Assembly: GCF_946478955.1 (NCBI RefSeq) | Contig: NZ_CAMLDL010000018.1 | Location: 1 to 43,077 of the forward strand | Length of the DNA stretch: 43,077 bases | Origin: an uncultured Sphingomonas sp. | GTDB taxonomy: Bacteria; Pseudomonadota; Alphaproteobacteria; Sphingomonadales; Sphingomonadaceae | Reading direction: 5' to 3' | Shown: positions 28,450 through 37,453 of the stretch, one piece after another | How positions within the stretch are numbered: position 1 is the stretch's first letter | Layout: every line of letters begins with the position of its first letter | Program-made: the position numbers and the translations under genes | The notes under the pieces: model-generated | Seen by the model: only the letters and a program-made list of their open reading frames with translations | Told to the model about the DNA's origin: nothing | Database searches by the model: none

Positions 28450-29631
28450 ATGTTTATTGGTTTCGTCGATGCGCTGCGGCGCGGAGGTATTCCCGCGTCC
28501 CTGAAGGAGCATTTACTGCTGCTCGAAGCGCTGGATGCGGATGTCATCGGCAGCGATCCGGAACAATTCTATTACCTCGCCCGCAGCGTGTTCGTTCATG
28601 ACGAGACCCAGCTGGACCGGTTTGACCGGGTCTTTGCGGAAGTGTTCAAGGGCCTGATCGATGCTGGCGGAGAGGAAATTCGCGCCGACATACCAGAAGA
28701 GTGGTTGCGCCAAATTGCCGAAGCTTATCTTACGCCGGAACAGATGGCCGAGGTCAAAAGCCTGGGAAGCTGGGACGAGATTATGGAGACGCTGAAGAAG
28801 CGTTTGGAGGAGCAGCAGGGGCGCCATCAAGGCGGTAACAAATGGATCGGAACCGGCGGCACCTCGCCCTATGGGCATGGCGGCTATAACCCAGAAGGCG
28901 TCAGGATCGGCGGCTCGGGGCGGCACGGCCGCGCGATCAAGGTGTGGGAAAAACGCGACTTCAAGGATCTTGACGGAGATCGGGAGCTGGGAACCCGTAA
29001 TATCAAGGTCGCCCTACGCCGTCTTCGGCGCTTCGCCCGCGAAGGCGCCGCGGAAGAATTGGATATTGATGGCACGATCGATGGAACGGCACGCCGGGGC
29101 TGGCTGGATGTACGGATGCGGCCTGAACGGCATAACGCCGTCAAACTGCTGCTGTTTCTCGACATTGGCGGATCAATGGACGGGCATGTGAAGGCTGCAG
29201 AAGAGCTGTTTTCGGCCTGTCGAAGCGAATTCAAACATCTGGAGCATTACTATTTCCACAACTGCATCTACGAAGGGGTGTGGAAGGACAATCGCCTACG
29301 TCATCATGAGCGAACGCCGACGTTCGACGTCATTCACAAATTCGATTCCACCCACAAGCTGGTAATCGTCGGTGACGCCGCGATGAGCCCCTATGAAATT
29401 ACCCACTCTGGTGGATCAATCGAACATTGGAACCAGGAGGCAGGCGCCGTCTGGTTGAAGCGCCTGACCGATGCCTATCGCAATGCGGCCTGGATCAACC
29501 CCACGCCGGAGGCTTATTGGGGACATTCAGCCTCGACGTCGATCGTCAAGAAATTGATGAATGAGCGAATGTATCCCCTCACGCTTGACGGTCTAGACAA
29601 CGCCATGCGGGAACTCAGCCGGAAAAGTTAG
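28450..29631 (+). CDS. CoxE-like VWA domain protein
   Basis: 393 residues. The N-terminal part (1-110) is helical; a Gly/His-rich linker (about 128-162) leads to the VWA fold with MIDAS motif DIGGSMDG starting at residue 238, a DxGxS form of the usual DxSxS. Further landmarks are FKHLEHYYFHNCIYEGVW and VIVGDAAMSPYEI. CoxE/VWA proteins work with MoxR ATPases; the likely partner is the ATPase at 24945. The intervening lyase and opposite-strand receptor break the usual adjacency. Substrate complex unknown; this pair occurs widely in genomes lacking carbon-monoxide dehydrogenase. Confidence 0.9.
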   Translation: MFIGFVDALRRGGIPASLKEHLLLLEALDADVIGSDPEQFYYLARSVFVHDETQLDRFDRVFAEVFKGLIDAGGEEIRADIPEEWLRQIAEAYLTPEQMAEVKSLGSWDEIMETLKKRLEEQQGRHQGGNKWIGTGGTSPYGHGGYNPEGVRIGGSGRHGRAIKVWEKRDFKDLDGDRELGTRNIKVALRRLRRFAREGAAEELDIDGTIDGTARRGWLDVRMRPERHNAVKLLLFLDIGGSMDGHVKAAEELFSACRSEFKHLEHYYFHNCIYEGVWKDNRLRHHERTPTFDVIHKFDSTHKLVIVGDAAMSPYEITHSGGSIEHWNQEAGAVWLKRLTDAYRNAAWINPTPEAYWGHSASTSIVKKLMNERMYPLTLDGLDNAMRELSRKS

Positions 29632-29720
29632 TCAATCCGCCCCTTTTCATCACACAGACAGCTTTCACCGTGCAATGGTTGCATCGGGACGAATGGTCCT
29701 GCCTTTAAAGGAGGGCATCA

Positions 29721-30137
29721 ATGGGTATCTTCAGCAAGATCAAAGACGCGATTTTCGGTCACAAGAAAGACGCAGAAGCGACCACCGAAACGGGCGGTGC
29801 TTGGGACGGCCAGGATTCGATCACAAATGATGTGGGATTAAACCCAACCTATAACGCGCCCACCGAGGCAATACAGGAAGTGGATGTAGAGGCTACGCTT
29901 GAGTCCATATCTGCGAGCAAGGGCAACCCGGATCTCAATTGGCGCACCTCAATTGTCGACCTGATGAAATTGCTCGACATGGATTCCAGCCTGTCGAACC
30001 GCAAGGAACTGGCCGAAGAACTGGGCTACACCGGCGACAAAGACGGCAGTGCCGAAATGAATATCTGGCTCCACAAGGAAGTGATGCGCCAGTTGGCAGC
30101 CAATGGCGGCAAGGTTCCGGCGAACCTTCTCGACTAG
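29721..30137 (+). CDS. DUF3597 domain-containing protein
   Basis: 138 residues. MGIFSKIKDAIFG at the N-terminus and the C-terminal SKGNPDLNWRTSIVDLMKLLDMDSSLSNRKELAEELGYTGDKDGSAEMNIWLHKEVMRQLAANGGKVPANLLD fit the DUF3597 family, a small helical domain resembling a LysM/YqgE-like tail only in size. The middle is Thr/Glu-rich and probably disordered. A strong AAAGGAGG ribosome site lies 5 bases before the ATG. A short dyad TGCAA-TGG-TTGCA lies about 45 bases upstream. Role unknown; likely cytoplasmic and well expressed. Confidence 0.85.
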   Translation: MGIFSKIKDAIFGHKKDAEATTETGGAWDGQDSITNDVGLNPTYNAPTEAIQEVDVEATLESISASKGNPDLNWRTSIVDLMKLLDMDSSLSNRKELAEELGYTGDKDGSAEMNIWLHKEVMRQLAANGGKVPANLLD

Positions 30138-30164
30138 CCGGCCATATCCGCGATCAACAAAGGA

Positions 30165-30199
30165 GAGCCGGTCGCAGATGCGGCCGGCTCTTATTCATT
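30165..30199 (+). terminator. Terminator after the DUF3597 gene
   Basis: An 11-bp stem (GAGCCGGTCGC at 30165-30175 pairing with 30180-30190, one G-T pair) with an AGAT loop is followed by TTATTCATT. It may also serve the convergent minus-strand TonB_C cluster, whose last gene stops at 30210. Confidence 0.75.
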
Positions 30200-30209
30200 C
30201 CTGGGTGGA

Positions 30210-30800
30210 TCAATCGCAATTGGGCGGTTCGCACTGACGCGTCGAACCCAATGTCCCCTGCAAGCGCTCATACTCGGCCTTCATATCATCTGAGTCCGTG
30301 CGCCATTCCCGTTTGGTCATGCAGATGCGCTTGTATCGCGTCAGCGATCCTGGCTCTAGCTGGCGTTTACATATCCGCTTGTCGAGATCATTCGCCTCTG
30401 CAACCGGAATGGCCGTACCGGTCAGCGCGACCGTAGTCGGAAGCTTCCAATTTACCGCGCCTTCCAGATAGGGTGCGATCTTCGCCCCATTTTGGTCCTG
30501 CATGGCATTGAATTTGGCATATCGCAGGATCAGGTCGCAGGTCTCATCGTCGAGGAGCTTGTGACCGCTCGACCCCGTGACGAAACACTCAGTAGCATGG
30601 CCTCCATCATCAAGTTTTACCTTGAAGAGAACGCTCCCCTCCTCGCGCGCGGCGAGCGCGCGCTGCGGATAATGTTTGAAAATCACCTCATTATTCGCGG
30701 CATTGCGCGCCGATTGAAACTCAACCTGCGCAAAGGCAGAAGCGCCCCCGAACGCGGCAAAAGAGAGAATCGTCCACTTTGTCAGCTTTGGATATTTCAT
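30210..30800 (-). CDS. Secreted TonB_C-type protein, paralogue 1 of 3
   Basis: 196 residues with a Sec signal peptide (about 1-25, cleavage after AFA). The mature part begins ARNAANNEVIFKHYPQRALAAREEG and contains the TonB C-terminal-like core LFKVKLDDGGHATECFVTGSSGHKLLDDETCDLILRYAKF, followed by ICKRQLEPGSLTRYKRICMTKREW, a Cys...GS...Cys-x-Thr...Glu-Trp motif. A GGAGG ribosome site precedes the ATG. It is nearly co-linear with the gene upstream (28-base gap) and clearly a tandem duplicate of it. Periplasmic; no TonB membrane anchor, so it is not a classic energy transducer. Confidence 0.82.
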   Translation of the reverse strand: MKYPKLTKWTILSFAAFGGASAFAQVEFQSARNAANNEVIFKHYPQRALAAREEGSVLFKVKLDDGGHATECFVTGSSGHKLLDDETCDLILRYAKFNAMQDQNGAKIAPYLEGAVNWKLPTTVALTGTAIPVAEANDLDKRICKRQLEPGSLTRYKRICMTKREWRTDSDDMKAEYERLQGTLGSTRQCEPPNCD

Positions 30801-30828
30801 CGGTCGCCTCCGATGATGAAATGTACCA

Positions 30829-31401
30829 TCAATTTCCGTGAGTACTGCCTTGGATTCCCTGCATATCCTGCCAAGGTTGCTTCATTTCGTCGGAAGACGC
30901 CCGCCACTCGCGCTTTGTCATGCAGGTTCGCTTTGAACGCGTTAGCGATCCCGTTTCCAACTCCCGCTTGCAGATCATTTTGTCGAGATCGTCGACCTGT
31001 GCGACCTGTGCGCCCATTTTCACAATGGGAGCAGCTCCGGGAATTTTCCAATTAACCGCACCTGCGAGGGTCGGCGTAATATGCTGGCCGTCGTCATTCC
31101 GCATTGGCTTGAACTTCGCGTGGAGCAGAATGAGGCTGCAGGTCTCGTTGTCGAGCCCGGCATAGCCGCTTGACCCGGTGACGAAACATTCGGTGGGATG
31201 ACCTTCACGGTCCAGCTTAACCTTGAACTGCACCGTTCCCTGCTCGCGCGCAGCCAAGGCGCGCGGCGGATAATTTTTGAAAATGACCTCATTATTGGCC
31301 GCATTCCGCGCTTCCTGCGTGCTTTCCTGCGCCGCAAGCGGCGAAACGCCCAGAAACGCTAGCCCAGCGCCGACTCCAAGAAAGACCGGAATTTTCATCA
31401 T
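30829..31401 (-). CDS. Secreted TonB_C-type protein, paralogue 2 of 3
   Basis: 190 residues; Sec signal peptide to about LAA|QES. The mature start ARNAANNEVIFKNYPPRALAAREQG and the core QFKVKLDREGHPTECFVTGSSGYAGLDNETCSLILLHAKF repeat paralogue 1 with only scattered substitutions, and the C-terminal Cys/Trp motif (ICKRELETGSLTRSKRTCMTKREW) is likewise shared. An AGGGAGAG ribosome site precedes two adjacent ATGs (31401, 31398). The close identity implies a recent tandem duplication. The 152 bases upstream of it separate it from paralogue 3 and may hold its own promoter. Function unknown. Confidence 0.82.
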   Translation of the reverse strand: MMKIPVFLGVGAGLAFLGVSPLAAQESTQEARNAANNEVIFKNYPPRALAAREQGTVQFKVKLDREGHPTECFVTGSSGYAGLDNETCSLILLHAKFKPMRNDDGQHITPTLAGAVNWKIPGAAPIVKMGAQVAQVDDLDKMICKRELETGSLTRSKRTCMTKREWRASSDEMKQPWQDMQGIQGSTHGN

Positions 31402-31553
31402 ACTCTCCCTTAGAACTGGCGCAGTCTGTCATACCGCTCGGACGAGTGCAACGCTGCAATCGGACCATTCAATTCAACGGTGCCACCAAGCCATAGCCGT
31501 GCAATTCCAACACTAAACAATATTGTCGTCGAATGAGCAGCAAATCCACTGCA

Positions 31554-32111
31554 TCATTCTCCGTTCATCCAGGTCGCCGTCATACGCTTCACTTCGTCGC
31601 GGCTCATATCCTGAGCGCGCCCCCATTCCGTTTTGGTCAGACACAATTTCGTTTTGACGAAATTCGAACCCATGCGAGAATTATATTTGCACGTCAGCTC
31701 TTCGCCATCATCCACGGCAGCGGTACGGATTTGTTTTGAGCGGTCAGCGCGAAGCAGGTCTCGATTGGGCATCACCCACGCAATTGAGCCACTCGTTCTA
31801 CTGGTGACCCTACGGCCATTTTCGTCACGCGCCGCTTTAAATCGCGACTTGTACAAAACCACCTCGCAGGTTTCGCGGTCAAGGCGCGGAAAGCCGCTAG
31901 TGGACGTTACCTGACAGGCGACCGGGCGGCCTTTGCCGTCGATCGTAACGTCAAAACCCACCAGACCTTCCTCGCCGGCCGCACGGGCCCTCGGCGGATA
32001 ATTCTTCTTGATAAATTCGCGGTTCGCAGCCTCATGTTTTTGATCGGCATTTGTTGGCGCGACAGCCGCCAATTCAAGCGACAGAACAATCAAACTGAGC
32101 ATCATTTCCAT
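31554..32111 (-). CDS. Secreted TonB_C-type protein, paralogue 3 of 3 (divergent)
   Basis: 185 residues from the ATG at 32111; an in-frame TTG at 32165 would add 18 residues and overlap the DUF1343 stop but gives no signal peptide at the terminus. The signal peptide is MEMMLSLIVLSLELAAVA. The core (NREFIKKNYPPRARAAGEEGLVGFDVTIDGKGRPVACQVTSTSGFPRLDRETCEVVLYKSRFKAARDENG) aligns with paralogues 1 and 2 at lower identity, and the tail LTCKYNSRMGSNFVKTKLCLTKTEWGR retains the GS...Cys-x-Thr...Glu-Trp motif. It sits close behind the DUF1343 gene, so it may be expressed with it. Confidence 0.8.
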   Translation of the reverse strand: MEMMLSLIVLSLELAAVAPTNADQKHEAANREFIKKNYPPRARAAGEEGLVGFDVTIDGKGRPVACQVTSTSGFPRLDRETCEVVLYKSRFKAARDENGRRVTSRTSGSIAWVMPNRDLLRADRSKQIRTAAVDDGEELTCKYNSRMGSNFVKTKLCLTKTEWGRAQDMSRDEVKRMTATWMNGE

Positions 32112-32161
32112 CCCCAAAACTACATAGGATGGATCCAGTGGATCACAGATTCCGCTATAGA

Positions 32162-33361
32162 TCAATAAATTAGATAGGGTTTCGTTTCACTGCTCCAGCG
32201 GTTCTCGTCATTTCCAGCAATCAGATCGAGGTCGCCTGGCTCCGCTTGTTGATCATCAACCCATTCGCGCAAACTGGGTCCGCCATTGATGACGTCAATT
32301 GCCAATTTGTCGAATACATATTCGTAGGGAAAGTCGCGCCACAACGGGTAATCCGGGTAAAGCAACCGGATCGCCTTGAACGCAAGCGCCTGCCATCGCC
32401 ACGGCCGAAAACCTTGATGATTGTACGCGTCGCCTTCGGCGTGGACCTGGACACCGGCGCAAAGTTGATGCGCATGTTTATGAAATGTCGGTTCAAAATG
32501 AACCTCACGCATGCGGCATCCGGCCAACCATTGCGGTGCAATGCGGTTCATTTCGGCCATCACCGCCCGCGGATCGATGTCTGGCGCCCCGAATAACTCG
32601 AGCGGCCGCGTCGTCCCCCGCCCCTCGCTGAGCGTCGTTCCTTCAAGCATGACGGTGCCCGCATAGGCCCGCGCCATATTAAGGTTTGGGGCGTTGGGTG
32701 ACGGGTTGATCCACAGGCGGTCGGACGGCCACCCAAAGCCGGGTGCCGCGTCAGGATCATATCCCTCCATCTCAATCACGCGATAATCGACGTCGATGTT
32801 GAAATGCTTGACGAACCAATGGCCCATTTCGCCCATTGTGAGACCATGGCGCATGACCATTGGCCCAGCGCCGACAAAGCTTTCCCACCCTGGCTGAAGC
32901 AGCGTCCCCTCCACAGGCCGGCCGGCCGGGTTGGGCCGATCCAGCACCCATACCGCCTTCCCGTGCTTCGCCGCCTCTTCCAGCAGGTAGAGAAGCGTGG
33001 TCACGAATGTGTAGATGCGGCAGCCGAGATCCTGCAGGTCGAACAGAAATACGTCCGCGCTACTCATCATCTGCCCCGATGGTCTGCGCACCTCGCCGTA
33101 GAGGCTGAACACCGGAATCCCGAGGCGCGGATCAACCTCGTCCGGGGTTTCCATCATATTGTCCTGCTTGTCACCCTTCAGCCCGTGCTGGGGGCCGAAG
33201 GCAACGGACAGGTTGATGTCCTCGATTGCGAATAGCGCGTCGAGGCTGTGAGTAAGATCGCCCGTCACAGATGCCGGATGCGCCAACAAGGCGACGCGCT
33301 TGCCGACCAGTGGCGCGCGAAGCGCCGGATCTTCGAGAAGCCGTTCAATCCCCAACTTCAT
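32162..33361 (-). CDS. DUF1343 (NamZ-like exo-beta-N-acetylmuramidase family) protein
   Basis: 399 residues with the family's strongly conserved segments: LLAHPASVTGDLTHSLDAL, FGPQHGLKGDKQDN, PVFSLYGEVRRPS, DLQDLGCRIYTFVTTLLYLLEEA, VLDRPNPAGRPVEG and EGTTLSEGRGTTRPLELFGAP. DUF1343 was defined as exo-muramidase NamZ in Bacillus and Tannerella, where it is exported and recycles peptidoglycan fragments. Here no signal peptide is visible (MKLGIERLLEDPALRAPLVG), so the enzyme would be cytoplasmic and act on imported muropeptides, or exported by an unrecognised route. It overlaps the DOMON-like gene by ATGA, so they are coupled. Confidence 0.9.
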   Translation of the reverse strand: MKLGIERLLEDPALRAPLVGKRVALLAHPASVTGDLTHSLDALFAIEDINLSVAFGPQHGLKGDKQDNMMETPDEVDPRLGIPVFSLYGEVRRPSGQMMSSADVFLFDLQDLGCRIYTFVTTLLYLLEEAAKHGKAVWVLDRPNPAGRPVEGTLLQPGWESFVGAGPMVMRHGLTMGEMGHWFVKHFNIDVDYRVIEMEGYDPDAAPGFGWPSDRLWINPSPNAPNLNMARAYAGTVMLEGTTLSEGRGTTRPLELFGAPDIDPRAVMAEMNRIAPQWLAGCRMREVHFEPTFHKHAHQLCAGVQVHAEGDAYNHQGFRPWRWQALAFKAIRLLYPDYPLWRDFPYEYVFDKLAIDVINGGPSLREWVDDQQAEPGDLDLIAGNDENRWSSETKPYLIY

Positions 33362-33882
33362 TCTGCGCTTACTCCATCGAATAATAAATTTCGAACCGCG
33401 TCCGCATGAAAATCGGCTTTGCCCGGCGCAAATCCGGTTGCCCAGTAGCGAATTAGGCCATCTGCTTCTTCAACGACGACGGTCAGGCCAGCGCGGGCTG
33501 GATTCGGAATTTCAAACCCAATCATAGCTTCAAGCAAAAAGCCTTTGGAATCAGGTATGAACTTGACGTCAATAACCGCGTCGGCATCGACCATTCCCTG
33601 CCGATAATCACTGAACCGATACGCGGCCCATTGCCCCGTCGGCGAAAAGTTGAATTCGACGTAATCAGCGCCCTCGATGCCCGCCACGAACAGCTCGCAG
33701 CACGTGGTGCGCCACAGACCGTCAGCGCGCCGAGCAGGCGCGGTTGGCGGGATCACTAATCGGGCTGGGTCACCGTTGACCCGAAACCGCGCCAAGGCGC
33801 CGCCCTCTGCTCTGTCAAGCTCAACGTCGATATCCTGAACGGCGCCAGCTGGTGTGTCGGGATGGCGGTAAAGCAGCGTCAT
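33358..33882 (-). CDS. DOMON-like domain protein
   Basis: 174 residues predicted as mainly beta-strand: TLLYRHPDTPAG, ALARFRVNGDPARLVIPP, DGLWRTTCCELFVAGIEGADYVEFNFSPTGQWAAYRFSDYRQGM and FLLEAMIGFEIP. The pattern CELFVxxxxxxxYxEFNFSPxGxWAaYrF belongs to DOMON-like/carbohydrate-binding-type beta-sandwiches found in proteobacteria. No signal peptide is present. It is the first gene of the minus-strand group and overlaps DUF1343 by four bases; a glycan-recognition helper role for that enzyme is plausible but inferred. Confidence 0.8.
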   Translation of the reverse strand: MTLLYRHPDTPAGAVQDIDVELDRAEGGALARFRVNGDPARLVIPPTAPARRADGLWRTTCCELFVAGIEGADYVEFNFSPTGQWAAYRFSDYRQGMVDADAVIDVKFIPDSKGFLLEAMIGFEIPNPARAGLTVVVEEADGLIRYWATGFAPGKADFHADAVRNLLFDGVSAE

Positions 33883-34042
33883 GCGCCATTGCTATCGCGT
33901 GCAGTTTGTTCCGGCGCAAGGAGGCGCAACCCAAATTCCCTTCGCATCGTCGCCGCGACACCCCGCACCCTCCCCGACTTTTTGCCTGGGCCGGGCATGA
34001 TGGGCGTGACGAATTGAATGCGTGTGACTATGCACGCGCACC

Positions 34043-35263
34043 ATGCAGTTCCAATCATCGCTTCTCAAGCTCCTCGATGAGCGCGGCTACATCCACCAGG
34101 TCACCGATGCGGAGGGCCTCGACGCTCTTGCATCGAAGGAAATTATCACCGGGTACATCGGCTTTGACGCCACGGCGCCATCACTCCACGTCGGCAGCCT
34201 TGTGCAAATCATGCAGTTGCGCCGGATGCAACAGGCGGGGCACAAACCGATCGTTCTAATGGGCGGCGGAACTACCAAGGTCGGCGATCCCACCGGCAAG
34301 GACGAGAGCCGCAGGATGCTCACCGATGACGTCATCAACGACAATATTGCCGGCATTCGCAAGGTGTTTGAGGCGTTCCTGACCTTCGGCGACGGTCCGA
34401 CCGACGCGGTGATGGTCAACAATGACGATTGGCTGTCCGAACTCGGCTACATTGAAATGCTACGCACCGTCGGGCCGCATTTCACAATCAATCGGATGAT
34501 GACGTTCGATTCCGTACGGCTACGATTGGAGCGGGAACAGGCGCTCACCTTCCTCGAATTCAACTATATGATCCTTCAGGCCTATGATTTTCGCGAGTTG
34601 GCGCGGCTGCAAAACTGCCGCCTGCAACTTGGCGGGTCGGACCAATGGGGAAATATCGTCAATGGCATCGAACTGGCACGCCGTATGGACGGTGCGGAGC
34701 TGTTTGGCGTCACAACGCCGCTCATCACCACCGCCGATGGCGGCAAGATGGGCAAGACAGCCAATGGCGCCGTCTGGCTGAACGCAGAGCAGCTTTCGCC
34801 CTATGATTATTGGCAATTCTGGCGGAATACTGCCGATGCCGACGTGATCAAATTTCTAAAGCTGTTCACCGATCTTCCGCTTCAGCGGATTGGCGAATTG
34901 GCGTCACTTGAAGGTCAGGCGATCAACGACGCCAAGATCGAGCTGGCGAACGAAGCCACGGCGATGCTGCATGGACGCGCCGCGGCGGACGCCGCTGCCG
35001 AAACGGCCCGCAAGGTGTTTGCGGAAGGTTCAGCAGGCGGCGACCTTCCGACGCTCATCGTTTCAGGCAGCATCGGCGTGGTCCAGGCGCTCGTCGACCT
35101 CGGCTTTGCTGCGTCGAACGGCGAAGCACGCCGCAAGATTTCTGAGGGCGCGGTAAAAGTCGATGGCGAGGCCGTGAGCGACCCCAAGACGGACATTGCG
35201 GTGGGCGCGGTGCCGGTGAAAATCAGCCTCGGCAAGAAAAAGCACGGTCTGCTGACCAGCTAA
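34043..35263 (+). CDS. tyrS: Tyrosyl-tRNA synthetase
   Basis: 406 residues. Class I signatures: the HIGH equivalent [14 protein letters not shown] and the KMSKS equivalent KMGKT. The tyrosine pocket region [11 protein letters not shown] and [14 protein letters not shown] are typical, and the C-terminal S4-like domain ([35 protein letters not shown]) binds the tRNA. It charges tRNA-Tyr in the cytoplasm. No purine-rich ribosome site lies before the ATG; instead a GCGTG...CACGC inverted repeat abuts it. The 160 bases upstream are shared with the divergent DOMON-like gene. It converges on recG. Confidence 0.97.
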   Translation: MQFQSSLLKLLDERGYIHQVTDAEGLDALASKEIITGYIGFDATAPSLHVGSLVQIMQLRRMQQAGHKPIVLMGGGTTKVGDPTGKDESRRMLTDDVINDNIAGIRKVFEAFLTFGDGPTDAVMVNNDDWLSELGYIEMLRTVGPHFTINRMMTFDSVRLRLEREQALTFLEFNYMILQAYDFRELARLQNCRLQLGGSDQWGNIVNGIELARRMDGAELFGVTTPLITTADGGKMGKTANGAVWLNAEQLSPYDYWQFWRNTADADVIKFLKLFTDLPLQRIGELASLEGQAINDAKIELANEATAMLHGRAAADAAAETARKVFAEGSAGGDLPTLIVSGSIGVVQALVDLGFAASNGEARRKISEGAVKVDGEAVSDPKTDIAVGAVPVKISLGKKKHGLLTS

Positions 35264-35291
35264 CGGCGCAGCAAATGCGGGGAAATAGCCC

Positions 35292-37349
35292 CTACCCGCT
35301 CCGCAGAAGTCCGACGGCGGCGTCACGCTCGAAAAGGTAAAGGCACAATCGCGCTGCCTCCCCCCGTTCTGACGCCAATCCGCCATCGCGATCGAGTAGC
35401 AGACGGACATCATCCTGAGCCAATTCGGCCATTTCCTCGACATCCTGAGGCGTGGCTACTCTGAACGTCTGATCGCCAGATTGGCGGGTTCCCAATATTT
35501 CTCCTGGACCCCGAAGCTTCAGATCCTCCTCGGCAATACGAAATCCGTCATTTGTCTCCCGCATCAGCGCGAGGCGCGCGCGGCCGGTCTCCGTCAGGTT
35601 CTGCCCGCGAAGCAAGATACACCGGCTCGCCGCCGCGCCGCGCCCGACGCGACCCCGTAGCTGGTGGAGCTGCGCCAGCCCAAACCGCTCCGCGCCTTCG
35701 ACAATGATCAGCGATGCATTCGGTACATCGACGCCCACTTCTATTACAGTTGTCGCAACTAGGACGCCAATCTCACCGGCAGCAAATGACGCCATGACGG
35801 CGTCTTTCTCCGGCCCCTTCATTCTGCCGTGAACCAGTCCCACGCGGTCTGCCCCAAAGCGTTGGCGCAGAATATGTGCGCGTTCCTCAGCGGCGGCCGC
35901 GTCGACCGCCTCGCTCTCCTCGACCAACGGACAGACCCAATATGCCTGGCAGCCGGCACCAAGGTGCCGTCCAAGCCCCTCGATCACGTCGCCAAGCTTG
36001 CCGTCGCTAATCACCAGGGTTTCTACCGGAGTCCGGCCAGGCGGCATCTCATTAATTTGGCTGACGTCCATCTCGCCATAATGGGTAAGCGTCAGGGTTC
36101 GCGGGATCGGCGTTGCCGTCATGGCGAGGAGATGCGGCGGCCGCACAGCCTTTTCACTGAGCAGCAGTCGCTGCGACACACCGAAGCGATGCTGCTCGTC
36201 AATAACGATGAGGCCCAGTCGCTGGTACGCCACCTGCTGCTGAAAAATGGCGTGGGTGCCGACAAGGATATCGACGCTGCCATCCGCAAGACCCATCAAC
36301 ACGCTTTCCCGCAGCCTGCCCTTGTCACGGCCGGTAAGGATGGCGACCGACACTCCAATTGGCTCGCATTGGCGTTGCAGGGTTGCAAAATGCTGACGCG
36401 CAAGGATTTCCGTGGGGGCGAGCATTGCTGCCTGAGCACCTGCCTCCACCGCCTCCAGCATTGCAAGCAAAGCAACCAGCGTCTTCCCCGACCCCACATC
36501 GCCTTGGAGCAACCGCAACATCGGCTTTTCCTGCGCCATATCTCCGCGAATTTCGTCGACCACCCTCCGCTGAGCGCCCGTAAGCTGGTAAGGAAGATTG
36601 AGCGCGCCGGTCAGGCGCCCGTCACCCTGTAAAGGCACCCCGCGTTTTCTCCGAGATACCTGGCGCAACAACATCAATGCCAATTGATTTGCAAAAATTT
36701 CATCATAAGCCAGACGCTTGCGATCATTTGTTGCCAATGGATCATAGTGCGCCTCTGCCAGTGCGGCCTGCCACGTCGGCCAATGCGACGTCGACAGCAG
36801 AGAGGGCTCTATCCATTCCGGCAACGCCGATGTGCGCTCCATTGCCGCCAGCGCCAGCTCTCGCATCCGCTTGTTGGCAATGCCTTCCGTCAATCCATAC
36901 ACTGGCTCGCGGATCGCAATATCCGTCGCATTTACAGGGTCCAAAACCTCCGGGTGGACGATCTGCAACTGATCCCCCCACGCGTCCAGCTTCCCGATTA
37001 CCGTTCGCTTTTCGCCCAACGGCAATTGCTTTTTTGCCCAGGATGGATTGTTAAAAAATGTCAGTGTTACCGTGTTTTGATCGCTATCGCTGGCGTAAAT
37101 TCTTAAAGGCGCACGGCCCGAGCCTGCCCGCATTTCGAAGGGGACGACGTCGACAATCACAATGCGCCCGACCAGACCGGGGCTGACGTCGTCAGTTCGC
37201 ACCCGGTCAATCATGCCAGTCGGTAAATGATAGACGAGATCAATGACACGGGAGAGGCCAAGGCGGCTCAGACCCTTTGCGACGGCCGGCCCAACGCCTT
37301 TCAACGCCTCCACCTCAGCGAATAATGGATTGAGAATCTCGGGCCGCAT
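35292..37349 (-). CDS. recG: ATP-dependent DNA helicase RecG
   Basis: 685 residues. The N-terminal wedge/OB domain (about 1-170) reads LKGVGPAVAKGLSRLGLSRVIDLVYHLP; Walker A is LQGDVGSGKTLVALLAM; the DExH-type box is VIDEQHRFGVSQR; later motifs include VATTVIEVGVDVPNAS and QLHQLRGRVGRGAAASRC, and the TRG/C-terminal region carries DLKLRGPGEILGTRQSG. RecG remodels stalled replication forks and Holliday junctions. It diverges from sdhE with a 104-base gap and converges on tyrS; no operon partners. Confidence 0.97.
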   Translation of the reverse strand: MRPEILNPLFAEVEALKGVGPAVAKGLSRLGLSRVIDLVYHLPTGMIDRVRTDDVSPGLVGRIVIVDVVPFEMRAGSGRAPLRIYASDSDQNTVTLTFFNNPSWAKKQLPLGEKRTVIGKLDAWGDQLQIVHPEVLDPVNATDIAIREPVYGLTEGIANKRMRELALAAMERTSALPEWIEPSLLSTSHWPTWQAALAEAHYDPLATNDRKRLAYDEIFANQLALMLLRQVSRRKRGVPLQGDGRLTGALNLPYQLTGAQRRVVDEIRGDMAQEKPMLRLLQGDVGSGKTLVALLAMLEAVEAGAQAAMLAPTEILARQHFATLQRQCEPIGVSVAILTGRDKGRLRESVLMGLADGSVDILVGTHAIFQQQVAYQRLGLIVIDEQHRFGVSQRLLLSEKAVRPPHLLAMTATPIPRTLTLTHYGEMDVSQINEMPPGRTPVETLVISDGKLGDVIEGLGRHLGAGCQAYWVCPLVEESEAVDAAAAEERAHILRQRFGADRVGLVHGRMKGPEKDAVMASFAAGEIGVLVATTVIEVGVDVPNASLIIVEGAERFGLAQLHQLRGRVGRGAAASRCILLRGQNLTETGRARLALMRETNDGFRIAEEDLKLRGPGEILGTRQSGDQTFRVATPQDVEEMAELAQDDVRLLLDRDGGLASERGEAARLCLYLFERDAAVGLLRSG

Positions 37350-37453
37350 GGTGTGCGGACACTAGCGCGGCACAGCGCAACTGCCTACATGGAGTGCGTG
37401 GCACCTGCGGCGATTTTCGCCGGCGGGCAATTTGTGGTTGGAATGAGGGTAGG

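Noticed and set aside
35279..35292. GGGG-AAATAG-CCCC hairpin between tyrS and recG as bidirectional terminator
   Set aside because: Only 4 bp of stem and no T-run on either side.
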